From contig CAWIFL010000004.1 of assembly GCA_963835535.1 (NCBI GenBank), positions 372,001 through 436,000 on the forward strand: a stretch of 64,000 nt of DNA, read 5' to 3'. Positions 41,054 through 49,601 of the stretch are shown in pieces; position 1 is the first letter of the stretch, and each line of letters opens with the position of its first letter. The position numbers and the translations under genes were made by a program. This DNA comes from Fen-1245 sp963835535. Its GTDB lineage: Bacteria > Gemmatimonadota > Gemmatimonadetes > Gemmatimonadales > JACORV01. The notes beneath the pieces were generated by a model. It saw only the letters and a program-made list of their open reading frames with translations. It had not been told where the DNA came from and did no database searches.

Positions 41054-41083
41054 AAAGTAAGACAGTTCGCCCGCGTCGGTCAA
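41054..41083 (-). promoter_or_regulatory. Possible promoter of the dacB-pduO-aroB run
   Basis: Minus-strand TTGACC (41083-41078) and TACTTT (41059-41054), 18-base spacer, with a predicted start about 20 bases before the TTG of dacB. The -10 is weak. It lies in the shared 160-base interval with tamA. Confidence 0.35.
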
Positions 41084-41185
41084 ACTGTGTGGCTGCCGCG
41101 CACCTTCGTCCATGGCCGGTCTCCCACCGATGCACTTGGCTCCTCCGGCGGCTCGCCGCCTCGCCTCGCTTCCCGGTCCCGCAGC

Positions 41186-43312
41186 GTGAGAAGATGGCTG
41201 CCGCTCGTCCTGCTCGCGCTTCCCGTCCGCATCCTGGCCGCGCAGGAGGGCAGCATCGAACGCACCGTCACCTCCGTGACCTTCCGCGGCAACCACGCGC
41301 TCGACGCGGCGACGCTGTCGGCCGCGATCGCCACGAGCGCCTCCACGTGGACGTACAGCTGGCCGGTGCTGAAGCACCTTGGGCTCGGCACGCGGCGGAC
41401 GTTCGACGAGCTGGAGTTCCGGCGCGACGTGGTGCGGCTCCAGATCCTCTACCGCCAGCACGGGTACCTCGACGCGCGCGTGGACACGGCGGTCGTCCGG
41501 AAGCCCACGAGCGTCGCGGTCAGGTTCCTGATCGAGGAGGGGCCGCCCGTCGTGGTGGACTCGATCGCGGTCGAGGGCGTGGACTCGATCCTCGACGTCC
41601 GGCGGCTGATCCGGCGCCTGCCGCTGGCCGTGGGGAAGCCGTTCGACCGGCTCGCGTTCGAGGACGCGGCCGACACGATCGTCCTCGCGGTGCAGAACCT
41701 CGGCTATCCGTTCGCGACCGTGTACCGCAACTACAGCGTCAATCGCGACACGCGGCTGGCGGAGGTGCAGTACGCGGTGGTGCCGGGGAGCCGGGCGCGG
41801 ATCGGCGAGATCGCGATCGCGGGCGCGTCCTCCGTCGGCCCGGCCACCGTGCGCCGCTTCCTCGCCGTCCGGAGCGGCGACTGGTTCAGCCAGGACGCGC
41901 TGTACGAGTCGCAGCGCAGTCTCTATCAGACCGACCTCTTCCGCTTCGCGAGCGTGGGCGTCCTGGCCGACAGCGTGACCGCCGGCTCCGACTCGGTCGT
42001 GCCCCTGCTCGTGCGGGTGACCGAAGCGGCGCGGACGCGCCTCCGGGCCGGGGCCGGCTACGGCACGATCGACTGCTTCCGCTCGCAGGCCACGCTCTCC
42101 ACGGCCAACTTCCTGGGCGGCGGCCGCCGCCTCGACCTCGCGGGCAAGGTCTCGAAGATCGGCGTGGGCGCGCCCACCGACGCGGGGCTCGCGAGCTCGA
42201 TCTGCGAGGCGCTGTCGGGCGATCCGTTCTCGGAGCGGCTGAACTACCTGACGTCGGCCACGTTCACCCAGCCGGCGTTCGTCCGGCGCAAGAGCACGCT
42301 GACGTTCACGACCTTCGCGGAGCGCCGCTCCGAGTACAAGGCGTTCGAGCGCAACGGCGTCGGCGGATCGGTGGGGCTGGGGTACGCTCTCTCCCGCGCC
42401 TCGCAGGTCACCCTGACGTACCGGATGGACTACGGCAGCACCAAGGCCGACCAGGCCGTGTTCTGCGTCTACTTCGACCGGTGCCAGCAGGCGGCGGTGG
42501 ACGTGCTCTCGCAGCCCCGCCGTGATGCGTCGCTGTCGCTGGCGCTGGTCCGCAACACCGCCAACTCGCCCATCGAGCCGACCGCGGGCTCGGTGCTGCT
42601 GCTCGAAGGCTCGCACGCCTCGCCGCTGGTGGGCTCGGAGCCCCTCATCTCCTACAACAAGATCGTGGCCGAGGGGACCTGGTACGCGGGGTTGTCGCGC
42701 ACGGTCGTCCTGGCGCTGCGGATCCGGGGCGGCATGATCCGGCCGGGCCTCGCCTTCGTCGCCGATTCCTCCATCCGCTTCGTGCCGCCCGAGGAGCGCT
42801 TCTACGCCGGGGGTCCCGCGTCGGTGCGCGGCTTCGGGCGCAACGAGATGGGGCCGCTCGTCTACGTGGCCGACAGCATGGTCTTCGATGCGGCGACCGG
42901 GGACAGCGTGCCGGCGGGGCTCAGGACCTCGCCGATCGGGAGCTACGCGATCGCGCTCGCCAACCTGGAGCTGCGGTTCCCGTCGCCGATCTGGGGAAGC
43001 CACCTGCGGCTGGCGGCGTTCGTGGACGCCGGCGAGCTGTGGGACCAGACGGCGGGCGGGCTGCTGCCGGGGGGGATGAAGGTCACGCCCGGCGTGGGGC
43101 TGCGGCTCGGCACGCCGCTGGGGCCGGTGCGCGTGGACGTGGCCTACAACGGCTACCCGCGGCAGCGGGGTCCGCTCTACATCGTGAGTCCGCCCACCTC
43201 CTCGTCGCCCGGCCAGCTGATCCTGCGCCAGGAGAACTACGGCGGCCCGCCGCCGGCCACGTCGTTCTTCAGGCGCCTGCAGTTCCAGTTCAGTGTGGGC
43301 GAGGCGTACTGA
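41186..43312 (+). CDS. TamA/BamA-like outer-membrane assembly protein
   Basis: 708 residues from GTG 41186, which gives a clean signal peptide ('RRWLPLVLLALPVRILAAQEG'); a GTG at 41087 would add an arginine-rich extension without signal character. Three POTRA domains occupy about 25-290 ('VTFRGNHALDAATLSAAI', 'YLDARVDTAVV', 'IAIAGASSVGPATVRRFL'). The C-terminal 16-strand barrel ends with 'RQENYGGPP' and 'FQFSVGEAY', and includes the conserved RGF as 'SVRGFGRNEMGPL'. It is followed at once by a TamB-like gene, so a TamA role in transporting or folding outer-membrane proteins (or lipids) is more likely than BamA. It is longer than Escherichia TamA. Confidence 0.87.
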   Translation: MRRWLPLVLLALPVRILAAQEGSIERTVTSVTFRGNHALDAATLSAAIATSASTWTYSWPVLKHLGLGTRRTFDELEFRRDVVRLQILYRQHGYLDARVDTAVVRKPTSVAVRFLIEEGPPVVVDSIAVEGVDSILDVRRLIRRLPLAVGKPFDRLAFEDAADTIVLAVQNLGYPFATVYRNYSVNRDTRLAEVQYAVVPGSRARIGEIAIAGASSVGPATVRRFLAVRSGDWFSQDALYESQRSLYQTDLFRFASVGVLADSVTAGSDSVVPLLVRVTEAARTRLRAGAGYGTIDCFRSQATLSTANFLGGGRRLDLAGKVSKIGVGAPTDAGLASSICEALSGDPFSERLNYLTSATFTQPAFVRRKSTLTFTTFAERRSEYKAFERNGVGGSVGLGYALSRASQVTLTYRMDYGSTKADQAVFCVYFDRCQQAAVDVLSQPRRDASLSLALVRNTANSPIEPTAGSVLLLEGSHASPLVGSEPLISYNKIVAEGTWYAGLSRTVVLALRIRGGMIRPGLAFVADSSIRFVPPEERFYAGGPASVRGFGRNEMGPLVYVADSMVFDAATGDSVPAGLRTSPIGSYAIALANLELRFPSPIWGSHLRLAAFVDAGELWDQTAGGLLPGGMKVTPGVGLRLGTPLGPVRVDVAYNGYPRQRGPLYIVSPPTSSSPGQLILRQENYGGPPPATSFFRRLQFQFSVGEAY

Positions 43313-43313
43313 G

Positions 43314-43757
43314 ATGCTGCGCCGCGCGCTGATCGTCATCGGCGGCCTCGCCGTCGTGCTGGCGCTGGTGGCGGTCGCGCTCGTCGCGGTGGTGCTCGGC
43401 ACCGCCCCCGGCCACGCGATCGCGCGACGCATCGCCGTGAGGGTCCTGTCCCGGACGGTGGACGGGCGCGTGGAGATCGGCTCGGTCTCCGGCTCGCTCT
43501 GGCGCACGGCCGAGCTCAAGGACGTCGCGCTGAGCACCCCGGACGGTCTCCCGGTCATCCGCGTGGGCCGCGTGCGCGTGACCTACGCACTGGCGAACCT
43601 GGTGCGCGGCCGCTACGTGCTGTCGCACGTCGTGATCGAACGCCCGACGGTCGTGCTGCAGGAAGGCGCGGATGGTCACCTCAACATCGAGCACCTCTTC
43701 CGCCTGCTCGAGCCCCGGGGGGGCGGCCGGGCGGGAAGCGCGCGCGGGTGGAGCTGA
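43314..43757 (+). CDS. TamB-like protein, N-terminal piece before a frame break
   Basis: About 148 codons from ATG 43314, one base after the TamA stop. It has an N-terminal membrane anchor ('ALIVIGGLAVVLALVAVALVA') and the first TamB/AsmA-like repeats ('GRVEIGSVSGSLWRTAELKDV', 'RPTVVLQEGADGHLNIEHLF'). After the C4-G7 run (43713-43723) it runs into a stop at 43757, while the true continuation lies one base out of register from about 43712. One missing G in that run would restore the complete gene. Confidence 0.82.
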   Translation: MLRRALIVIGGLAVVLALVAVALVAVVLGTAPGHAIARRIAVRVLSRTVDGRVEIGSVSGSLWRTAELKDVALSTPDGLPVIRVGRVRVTYALANLVRGRYVLSHVVIERPTVVLQEGADGHLNIEHLFRLLEPRGGGRAGSARGWS

Positions 43758-46700
43758 ACGACGTGCGGCTCACCGACGGGACGGTGATCCTGCGCGAGCA
43801 GCCGGGGCCCGGCGACGATCCGGCCGAGCGCCGCTTCACGGCGATCAACCTGGACGCGTCGCACCTGCGCGTGTCGCACCCCGACTCGGCGGGGCTGGTG
43901 GCGGACCTGCGGCACCTCGCCGTCACGGTCTCCGATCCCGCGGTGCGGCTGAAGGACGCGGCCGGGCGGGTCGTGATCGAAGGCGACAGCGTGCGGTACG
44001 ACCTCGCGCACGTGGAGCTGCCCGGGACCTCGGGCCGGGCGCGGGGCGCGGTGCGGTGGGGCCGCGGCGCGCCGCGCGGCAGCGCGAAGGTCGAGGTGAC
44101 GGCGGACCTCCCGCGCGCCGCCTTCGCCGACTTCCGCTGGGCGGCGCCGGGGCTGCCCGCGCAGGGCGGCGGCCGCACCGCGGTGCGCCTGCGGCTCCTG
44201 GCCGGCGGCGGGAGCGACTGGAGCTTCCGCGACGCGGAGCTGTCGTCCGGCCGCAGCCACCTCAGCGGCTCGGTGGCGCTCGTGGTGGGGCCCCGGGGCG
44301 GCGTCACGTTCGACAGCCTGGTGGTGGACGCGGAGCCGCTCGACCTGGCGCTGCTCACGCCGTTCCTCGGCAGGCCGCCGGTGGCCGGCACCGTGCGCGG
44401 GCGCATCCGCGCGACGGGCACGCTCGAGAGCCTCGACGTCACGACGGATCTCGCGCTCGCCGACGAGGGCGTGGCGGGCCGCCCCGTGAGCCGCGCCGCC
44501 GGCTCGGGCGTGGTGACCGTGGGCGGGAGTGACGCCATCGCCTTCCACCGGTTCTCCCTGACTTCCGCCGACATCGCGCTCGCGACGATCGAGAAGCTCG
44601 CGCCCTCGGTCACGCTGCAGGGGCGGCTCGCGCTGAGCGGCACGCTCGACGGCCCGTGGCGCGACGCGGCGTTCGATGGCACGCTGCGGCACGGCGACGG
44701 CCCGGTGTCGACGGCGCGTGGCACCGCGCGGCTCACGCTGGGGGACACGGTGCGCGTCGCGGCCGACCTGGTGGCGGACTCGCTGTCGCTCGACGACCTG
44801 CGGCGCTCGTATCCGGCGATCCCGGTCGGGGGCGCGCTGGCCGGCTCCGTGAGGGTGAACGGCCCCGTCACCGCGCTCGCGATCGACGCGGCGCTGGCCG
44901 ATCGGGGCGGCGGCTTCACGGTGCGCGGCGTGGTGGGCGCGCGCGACTCCGTGGTGGAGATCGCGTTGGGCGGCACGCTCGATTCCCTCGATCTCGCCGG
45001 CCGCTTCGACGGCGCCCCCGCGACCCGCCTTTCGGGCGAGTGGCGCGCCGATCTCGCGCTGCCGACGGCGGACACGGCGGCCGCGCCGACCGGGAAGCTG
45101 ACGGTGACGCTGGCCGCGAGCCGCTTCGCCGGCGTGGCGCTCGAGCGCGCGGGCGTGAGCGTCGCGCTGGCGCCGCGGCGGCTGGAGGTGGACACGCTGT
45201 ACGTCGAGCAGCCCGCGCTGCATCTGGCGGCCTCCGGAGCGTTGGGCCGGCGGGGCGGGCCGGCCGGCGCGGTGTCGTTCGCGCTCCGCGCCGACACCCT
45301 CGCGGTCCTGGAGCCCCTCGTCTCCTGGGCGCGCGGTGTCGCGGGCGTGGACTCCGCCGCGCGGCGGCTGGACGTGCGCGGCGCCCTGCGGGGCGGGGGG
45401 CGGGTGACGGGATCGCTGGAGAGCTGGGAGGTGACGGGGGATCTCGCGGCGGACCGTGTCGACTTCGGCACGCTGGCGGCGCGGAACGGCCGCGTGGGCG
45501 GCGCGCTGCGCAGCGGCGCGCACGGGCTCGGCTTCGCACTGCACGCCGCCGCCGACTCGCTCCGGGTGGGGGAGCTGCGCTACTCGCTCGTCGCGCTCGC
45601 CGCCGACGGACCCGCGGACAGCCTCCAGGTCCACGCGTCCGGGGCCTTCGCCCTGGGATCCTCCGTGCAGCTCGACGTCGGGCTGAGCGCGGATTCGGCC
45701 GGGTGGCGCGCGCGCCTCGACGCGGCGCGCGTCGCGCTCCGCGGGCGGATCTGGACCCTGGCGGGACGGCCGCGGCTCGCCGCCACGCACGACGTCCTCG
45801 CCATCGACACGCTCGAGTTCCGGGGGCAGGGCGGCGGCCGCGTGATCCTCGGCGGCCGCTTCCCCCTCGCGGGGCGGGGCGACGTCCAGCTCTCGGCGGA
45901 CAGCGTGCCGCTGGCGGACCTCTACGCGCTCGCGGAGGCCGACACGGCGGGCGTGGACGGCGTGCTGAGCGGGACCGTCCGCCTCACGGGGGCGGCCGAG
46001 GATCCGGTGATCCACGCGTCGGCGCGGGTCGTGGGCGGCCGCTTCGGCGACTTCCGCGCGCCGCAGCTCGACGTCGCGGCCGACTACGCGGCGAAGCGGC
46101 TGGCCTTCCGGGCCGGTCTCCGCAGCGAGCAGGAGCAGGTGCTGACCGCATCCGGCACGCTGCCGCTCGATCTCTCCCTCGGGGCGGTGGCGCGGCGCCA
46201 GCTTCCCGACTCGCTCCTGATCCGCGTGCGCGCCGACTCGGTGGATCTCGGCGTCCTCGACGCGCTCACCGCGATCGTGCGCGACGTGCGCGGCCAGCTC
46301 ACGGCGGACGTCCAGGTGCGCGGCACCTGGGACAAGCCGGCGCTCGAAGGGAGCGCGCAGATCAGCGGCGGCGCGGCGACGGTCCCGGCCCTCGGCGCGC
46401 GCTACACCGGCGTGGAGGCGCGCATGACGATGGCCGGCGACCGGCTCACCGTGGAGGAGGCGCACCTCAAGGGCGGCACCGGGACGCTCGGCGTGGCCGG
46501 CGACATCCGGTTCGAGCTCCTCACGCACCCCGTGCTCGACCTGACGCTGACCGCGCGCGGCTTCTCGGCCTTCACCCAGCGCGACTTCGCGAGCCTCACG
46601 GCCAGCGGCGAGCTGCAGCTCACGGGGCCGGCGGCCGGCGCGACGCTGACCGGGCGCGTGACGGTGGACGCCGGGTTCCTCGCCTTCGCCGACCTGGTCG

Positions 46701-47680
46701 AGAAGCGGATCGTGAATCTGGACGATCCGGAATTCCGCGCGGTGGTGGACTCGAACCTGTCCCGCGCCGCGGACCTCGGCCCGAGCGCCAAGAACCTCTT
46801 CCTCGACAGCCTGCGGATCAACGCGCTCACCGTCTCGATGGGCCCCGACGTGTGGCTGCGGTCGCACGAGGCCAACATCCAGCTCGCGGGGGATTTCACC
46901 ATCGGCAAGACCGTGGAGGGCGGGATCAGCCGCTACCGGCTCGACGGCGAGCTGCGCGCGGAGCGCGGGACCTATCGCCTCACGGTGGGGCCCACGAGCA
47001 AGGAGTTCCGGGTCACGCGGGGGACGGTCCGCTTCTTCGGCACGCCCGACCTCAACCCGGTGCTCGACATCGTGGCGGAGCACCCGGTGCGCGCGGTGCA
47101 GGGGAACGACATCGTGGTGCGGGCCGTGATCGGCGGCACCCTGCTGGCGCCGAGACTGTCGCTCGAGAGCGACCAGCGCCCCCCTCTGTCGGAGACGGAG
47201 ATCGTCTCGTATCTGTTGTTCGGGCGCCCCTCGTTCGATCTCGCGTCGGGCGGCAGCTCGACGGGATCGGGCAGCGAGCAGGCCATCTTCCAGGGCGCGA
47301 TGGCGGGCCTGGCGGGCGTGCTGTCGGGCGAGCTGGAGCAGACGCTGGTCACGGACCTGGGGCTCCCGGTGGACTACATCGCGATCCGGCCGGGCGGCGG
47401 CACGGTCGGCGACATCTTCGGGAGCACGCGGGTCGAGGCGGGCACCCAGATCGGGGAGCGGACCTTCCTGACGCTCAACGCGGGGTTCTGCCAGGTGTCG
47501 CGGGGCCTGTCGTCGCAGGCCCTGGGCGCGAGCGTCGAGTACCGCCTCACGGGGCGCTGGAGCATGGAGGCGAGCGTCGAGCCCACGGTCCAGGAGTGCC
47601 GGCCCTCGGGGTTCCTGATCCGCCCGCCGGCGCCGTACCAGATCGGGCTCGACCTGTTCTGGCAGTCGGGGAACCCGTGA
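43748..47680 (+). CDS. TamB-like translocation/assembly module protein, main part
   Basis: 1310 codons in frame after the break; with the N-terminal piece the protein would be about 1,455 residues, in the TamB range. It consists of long beta-helical repeats with 'GxLxGxVxLxG' patterns that form a periplasm-spanning groove. The DUF490 C-terminal domain is clear near the end: 'GTVRFFGTPDLNPVLDIVAEHPV', 'SETEIVSYLLFGRPS', and a final 'GLDLFWQSGNP'. TamB forms a bridge for phospholipids or outer-membrane proteins with TamA. Its stop overlaps the start of the lipid-kinase-like gene (GTGA). Confidence 0.86.
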   Translation: MELNDVRLTDGTVILREQPGPGDDPAERRFTAINLDASHLRVSHPDSAGLVADLRHLAVTVSDPAVRLKDAAGRVVIEGDSVRYDLAHVELPGTSGRARGAVRWGRGAPRGSAKVEVTADLPRAAFADFRWAAPGLPAQGGGRTAVRLRLLAGGGSDWSFRDAELSSGRSHLSGSVALVVGPRGGVTFDSLVVDAEPLDLALLTPFLGRPPVAGTVRGRIRATGTLESLDVTTDLALADEGVAGRPVSRAAGSGVVTVGGSDAIAFHRFSLTSADIALATIEKLAPSVTLQGRLALSGTLDGPWRDAAFDGTLRHGDGPVSTARGTARLTLGDTVRVAADLVADSLSLDDLRRSYPAIPVGGALAGSVRVNGPVTALAIDAALADRGGGFTVRGVVGARDSVVEIALGGTLDSLDLAGRFDGAPATRLSGEWRADLALPTADTAAAPTGKLTVTLAASRFAGVALERAGVSVALAPRRLEVDTLYVEQPALHLAASGALGRRGGPAGAVSFALRADTLAVLEPLVSWARGVAGVDSAARRLDVRGALRGGGRVTGSLESWEVTGDLAADRVDFGTLAARNGRVGGALRSGAHGLGFALHAAADSLRVGELRYSLVALAADGPADSLQVHASGAFALGSSVQLDVGLSADSAGWRARLDAARVALRGRIWTLAGRPRLAATHDVLAIDTLEFRGQGGGRVILGGRFPLAGRGDVQLSADSVPLADLYALAEADTAGVDGVLSGTVRLTGAAEDPVIHASARVVGGRFGDFRAPQLDVAADYAAKRLAFRAGLRSEQEQVLTASGTLPLDLSLGAVARRQLPDSLLIRVRADSVDLGVLDALTAIVRDVRGQLTADVQVRGTWDKPALEGSAQISGGAATVPALGARYTGVEARMTMAGDRLTVEEAHLKGGTGTLGVAGDIRFELLTHPVLDLTLTARGFSAFTQRDFASLTASGELQLTGPAAGATLTGRVTVDAGFLAFADLVEKRIVNLDDPEFRAVVDSNLSRAADLGPSAKNLFLDSLRINALTVSMGPDVWLRSHEANIQLAGDFTIGKTVEGGISRYRLDGELRAERGTYRLTVGPTSKEFRVTRGTVRFFGTPDLNPVLDIVAEHPVRAVQGNDIVVRAVIGGTLLAPRLSLESDQRPPLSETEIVSYLLFGRPSFDLASGGSSTGSGSEQAIFQGAMAGLAGVLSGELEQTLVTDLGLPVDYIAIRPGGGTVGDIFGSTRVEAGTQIGERTFLTLNAGFCQVSRGLSSQALGASVEYRLTGRWSMEASVEPTVQECRPSGFLIRPPAPYQIGLDLFWQSGNP

Positions 47681-48600
47681 CGCGGGCGCTGATCGTCACC
47701 AATCCGGCCGCGACCCGCGGGGGGGCGCGGGGACTCCAGGCCGCGCGGCGCCGGCTCGAGGCGGGCGGGCTCACGGTCCACGTCGAGCAGACGCGGACCA
47801 TGGGGGACGGTGCCGCGCTGGCGCGCGCGGCCGTCGCCGACGGCGTCGGCGTCGTCATCGCGCACGGCGGCGACGGCACGGCGATGGACGTCGCCACCGG
47901 GCTGGTCGGCACGGGGTTCCCGCTCGGCCTCCTGCCGGGCGGGACCGGCAACGTCCTGGCGGGGAACCTCGGGGTCAGCCGCTCGTTCGTCGCGGCGGCG
48001 GACACGATCGTGGCGGGCGCGACGCGCGCGATCGATCTGGGACGGCTGACCACGGCGGCGGGCACGCGCTACTTCGCCGTCAACGCGGCCGCGGGGTTCG
48101 CGGCCGATCTGATGGCGAAGACTGCACAGCGGCACAAGCAGCGCTTCGGCGTCATCGCGTACCTGGCGCGGGCGATCGTGCTCGCCGCGGACCTGGTGCG
48201 CGCGGCGTGCCGCGTGGAGGTGGACGGCGTCGTGCACGAAGGCCACGCGGTGACGCTGCTGGTGGCCAACTGCGGCCAGATCGTCCCCGGCGTGCTCCCG
48301 CTCGGCGCGCACATCGAGCCCGACGACGGCGTGCTGGACATCGTCGTGCTCGACGCCACCTCGTACGCCTCCGCGATGCGGGTGGTGTGGCGGCTGTTCC
48401 AGCGGCGGCCTCACGCGGACAGCGGCATCACCTTCTACCGCGGCGCTTCGGTGCGCGTGACCACCGAACCCACGCTGCCGGTCCAGTCGGACGGCGACTG
48501 CCTCGGCACCACGCCCTTGAGCGTCGAGCTGCTGCCGCGGGCGCTCTCCGTCTACGTGCCCGCCCGGCGCCGCCTGGCCTGGGGGTTCGGTGCCTCTTAG
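47677..48600 (+). CDS. YegS/DgkB-like lipid kinase (diacylglycerol kinase catalytic domain)
   Basis: 307 residues from a GTG at 47677 overlapping tamB. The catalytic domain has 'IVTNPAATRGGA', the ATP-binding 'AHGGDGTAMDVATGL' (GGDGT motif), and 'LGLLPGGTGNVLAGNLG'. The C-terminal beta-domain has 'VQSDGDCLGTTP' that corresponds to the family's substrate loop ('D-G-E/D'). It is expected to phosphorylate diacylglycerol, ceramide-like or other lipids in the cytoplasm. Coupling to tamAB suggests a link with lipid homeostasis of the outer membrane, which is an inference from position. Confidence 0.88.
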   Translation: MTRALIVTNPAATRGGARGLQAARRRLEAGGLTVHVEQTRTMGDGAALARAAVADGVGVVIAHGGDGTAMDVATGLVGTGFPLGLLPGGTGNVLAGNLGVSRSFVAAADTIVAGATRAIDLGRLTTAAGTRYFAVNAAAGFAADLMAKTAQRHKQRFGVIAYLARAIVLAADLVRAACRVEVDGVVHEGHAVTLLVANCGQIVPGVLPLGAHIEPDDGVLDIVVLDATSYASAMRVVWRLFQRRPHADSGITFYRGASVRVTTEPTLPVQSDGDCLGTTPLSVELLPRALSVYVPARRRLAWGFGAS

Positions 48601-48610
48601 CTTCGCGCCG

Positions 48611-49594
48611 ATGAGCAACCCGCTCGCCGGCCGCCGCGTCCTGGTCGTGGACGATGAGCGCGCCATCGCCGCGACGGTCGTGCGGCGGCTGGAGAAGGAC
48701 GGCGCGGTGTGCGTGGCCGCGTACTCGGGCACCGAGGGGATCGAGCGGCTCACGGGCGAGCCCTGCGACCTCCTGATCACCGACATCCTCATGCCGGGCA
48801 GGTCCGGGCTCGACCTCGTCCAGGTCGTCCAGGAGCTGGCCGAGCCGCCGGCCGTGATCGTGATGGCGGCGCAGGCCGAGCACGCGGCGGTGGTCGAGGC
48901 GCTGGCGCGGGGCGTGGACGGGTACGTGGTCAAGCCGTTCGATCCCGAGCTGGTGGCGCACGAGGCGGCAGTCGCGATGGAGCTGCGCGCGCTCCGCCAG
49001 GTCGTGTCGGGCGCCGCCACCCTGCCCGCGGCCACCACGCTCGCCGTGCTGGGCGAGGTGGTCAGCGCCTTCGAGCGCGCCGATCCGTTCCGCGCCGGCT
49101 ACTCCTCGCGCACCTCGCGGCTGGCCGGCGCGATCGGCACCTCGCTCGGCCTCGACAGCGAGCGGCTGATGGTCGCGGCCCGCGTGCACGACGTCGGGAT
49201 GCTCGCCGTGCCCCCTTCGGAGCTGCACCAGGGCACCGGGATGGACCGGCCGACCCAGCACCTGATCCGCGTCCATCCGACGCTCGGAGCCCGGTGGATC
49301 GAGCGGCTCGGCGCCGACCGCGCGATCGTCGCGGCCGTGGCCGCGCACCAGGAGCGGTTCGACGGGAACGGCTATCCGGGCGGCATCGGCGGCGACGACA
49401 TCCCCCCGCTGGCCCGGGCCCTCGGCATCGCGGCGGCGATCGCCGCGATGTGCGCCAAGCGGCCGTGGCGCGAGCGGCGCGAGCCCTCCTCGGTGATCGA
49501 GGAGCTCAAGGCGGGCCGCCTCGGCCAGTTCGGCGCCGCCGAGGTGGACGCCGCGCTCGACGTCCTGCGCCGCTCCCCCGCGCTCCTGGCCTGA
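48611..49594 (+). CDS. Receiver-HD domain response regulator (variant HD-GYP)
   Basis: 327 residues from ATG 48611. The receiver domain (about 8-120) has the phosphorylation Asp in 'LLITDILMPG' and Lys in 'VVKPFD'. The HD domain (about 140-320) has 'ARVHDVGML' where HD-GYP proteins have HDxGK, so the Lys is Met, then 'IRVHPTLGARWIE', 'AAHQERFDGNGYPGG' with GYP retained. HD-GYP enzymes hydrolyse cyclic-di-GMP; with the Lys changed activity is uncertain. It is followed by an NtrC-type regulator after 7 bases, so they are likely coexpressed. Confidence 0.85.
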   Translation: MSNPLAGRRVLVVDDERAIAATVVRRLEKDGAVCVAAYSGTEGIERLTGEPCDLLITDILMPGRSGLDLVQVVQELAEPPAVIVMAAQAEHAAVVEALARGVDGYVVKPFDPELVAHEAAVAMELRALRQVVSGAATLPAATTLAVLGEVVSAFERADPFRAGYSSRTSRLAGAIGTSLGLDSERLMVAARVHDVGMLAVPPSELHQGTGMDRPTQHLIRVHPTLGARWIERLGADRAIVAAVAAHQERFDGNGYPGGIGGDDIPPLARALGIAAAIAAMCAKRPWRERREPSSVIEELKAGRLGQFGAAEVDAALDVLRRSPALLA

Positions 49595-49601
49595 GGCGCC
49601 G

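Noticed and set aside
43676..47083. 1135-codon open frame on the minus strand over tamB
   Set aside because: Antisense shadow of tamB; composition is Arg/His/Glu-rich without any fold signature.
44656..48600. Long plus-strand frame that reaches through tamB into the lipid kinase
   Set aside because: Only the last 308 codons (from 47677) are real; the rest is out-of-frame tamB.
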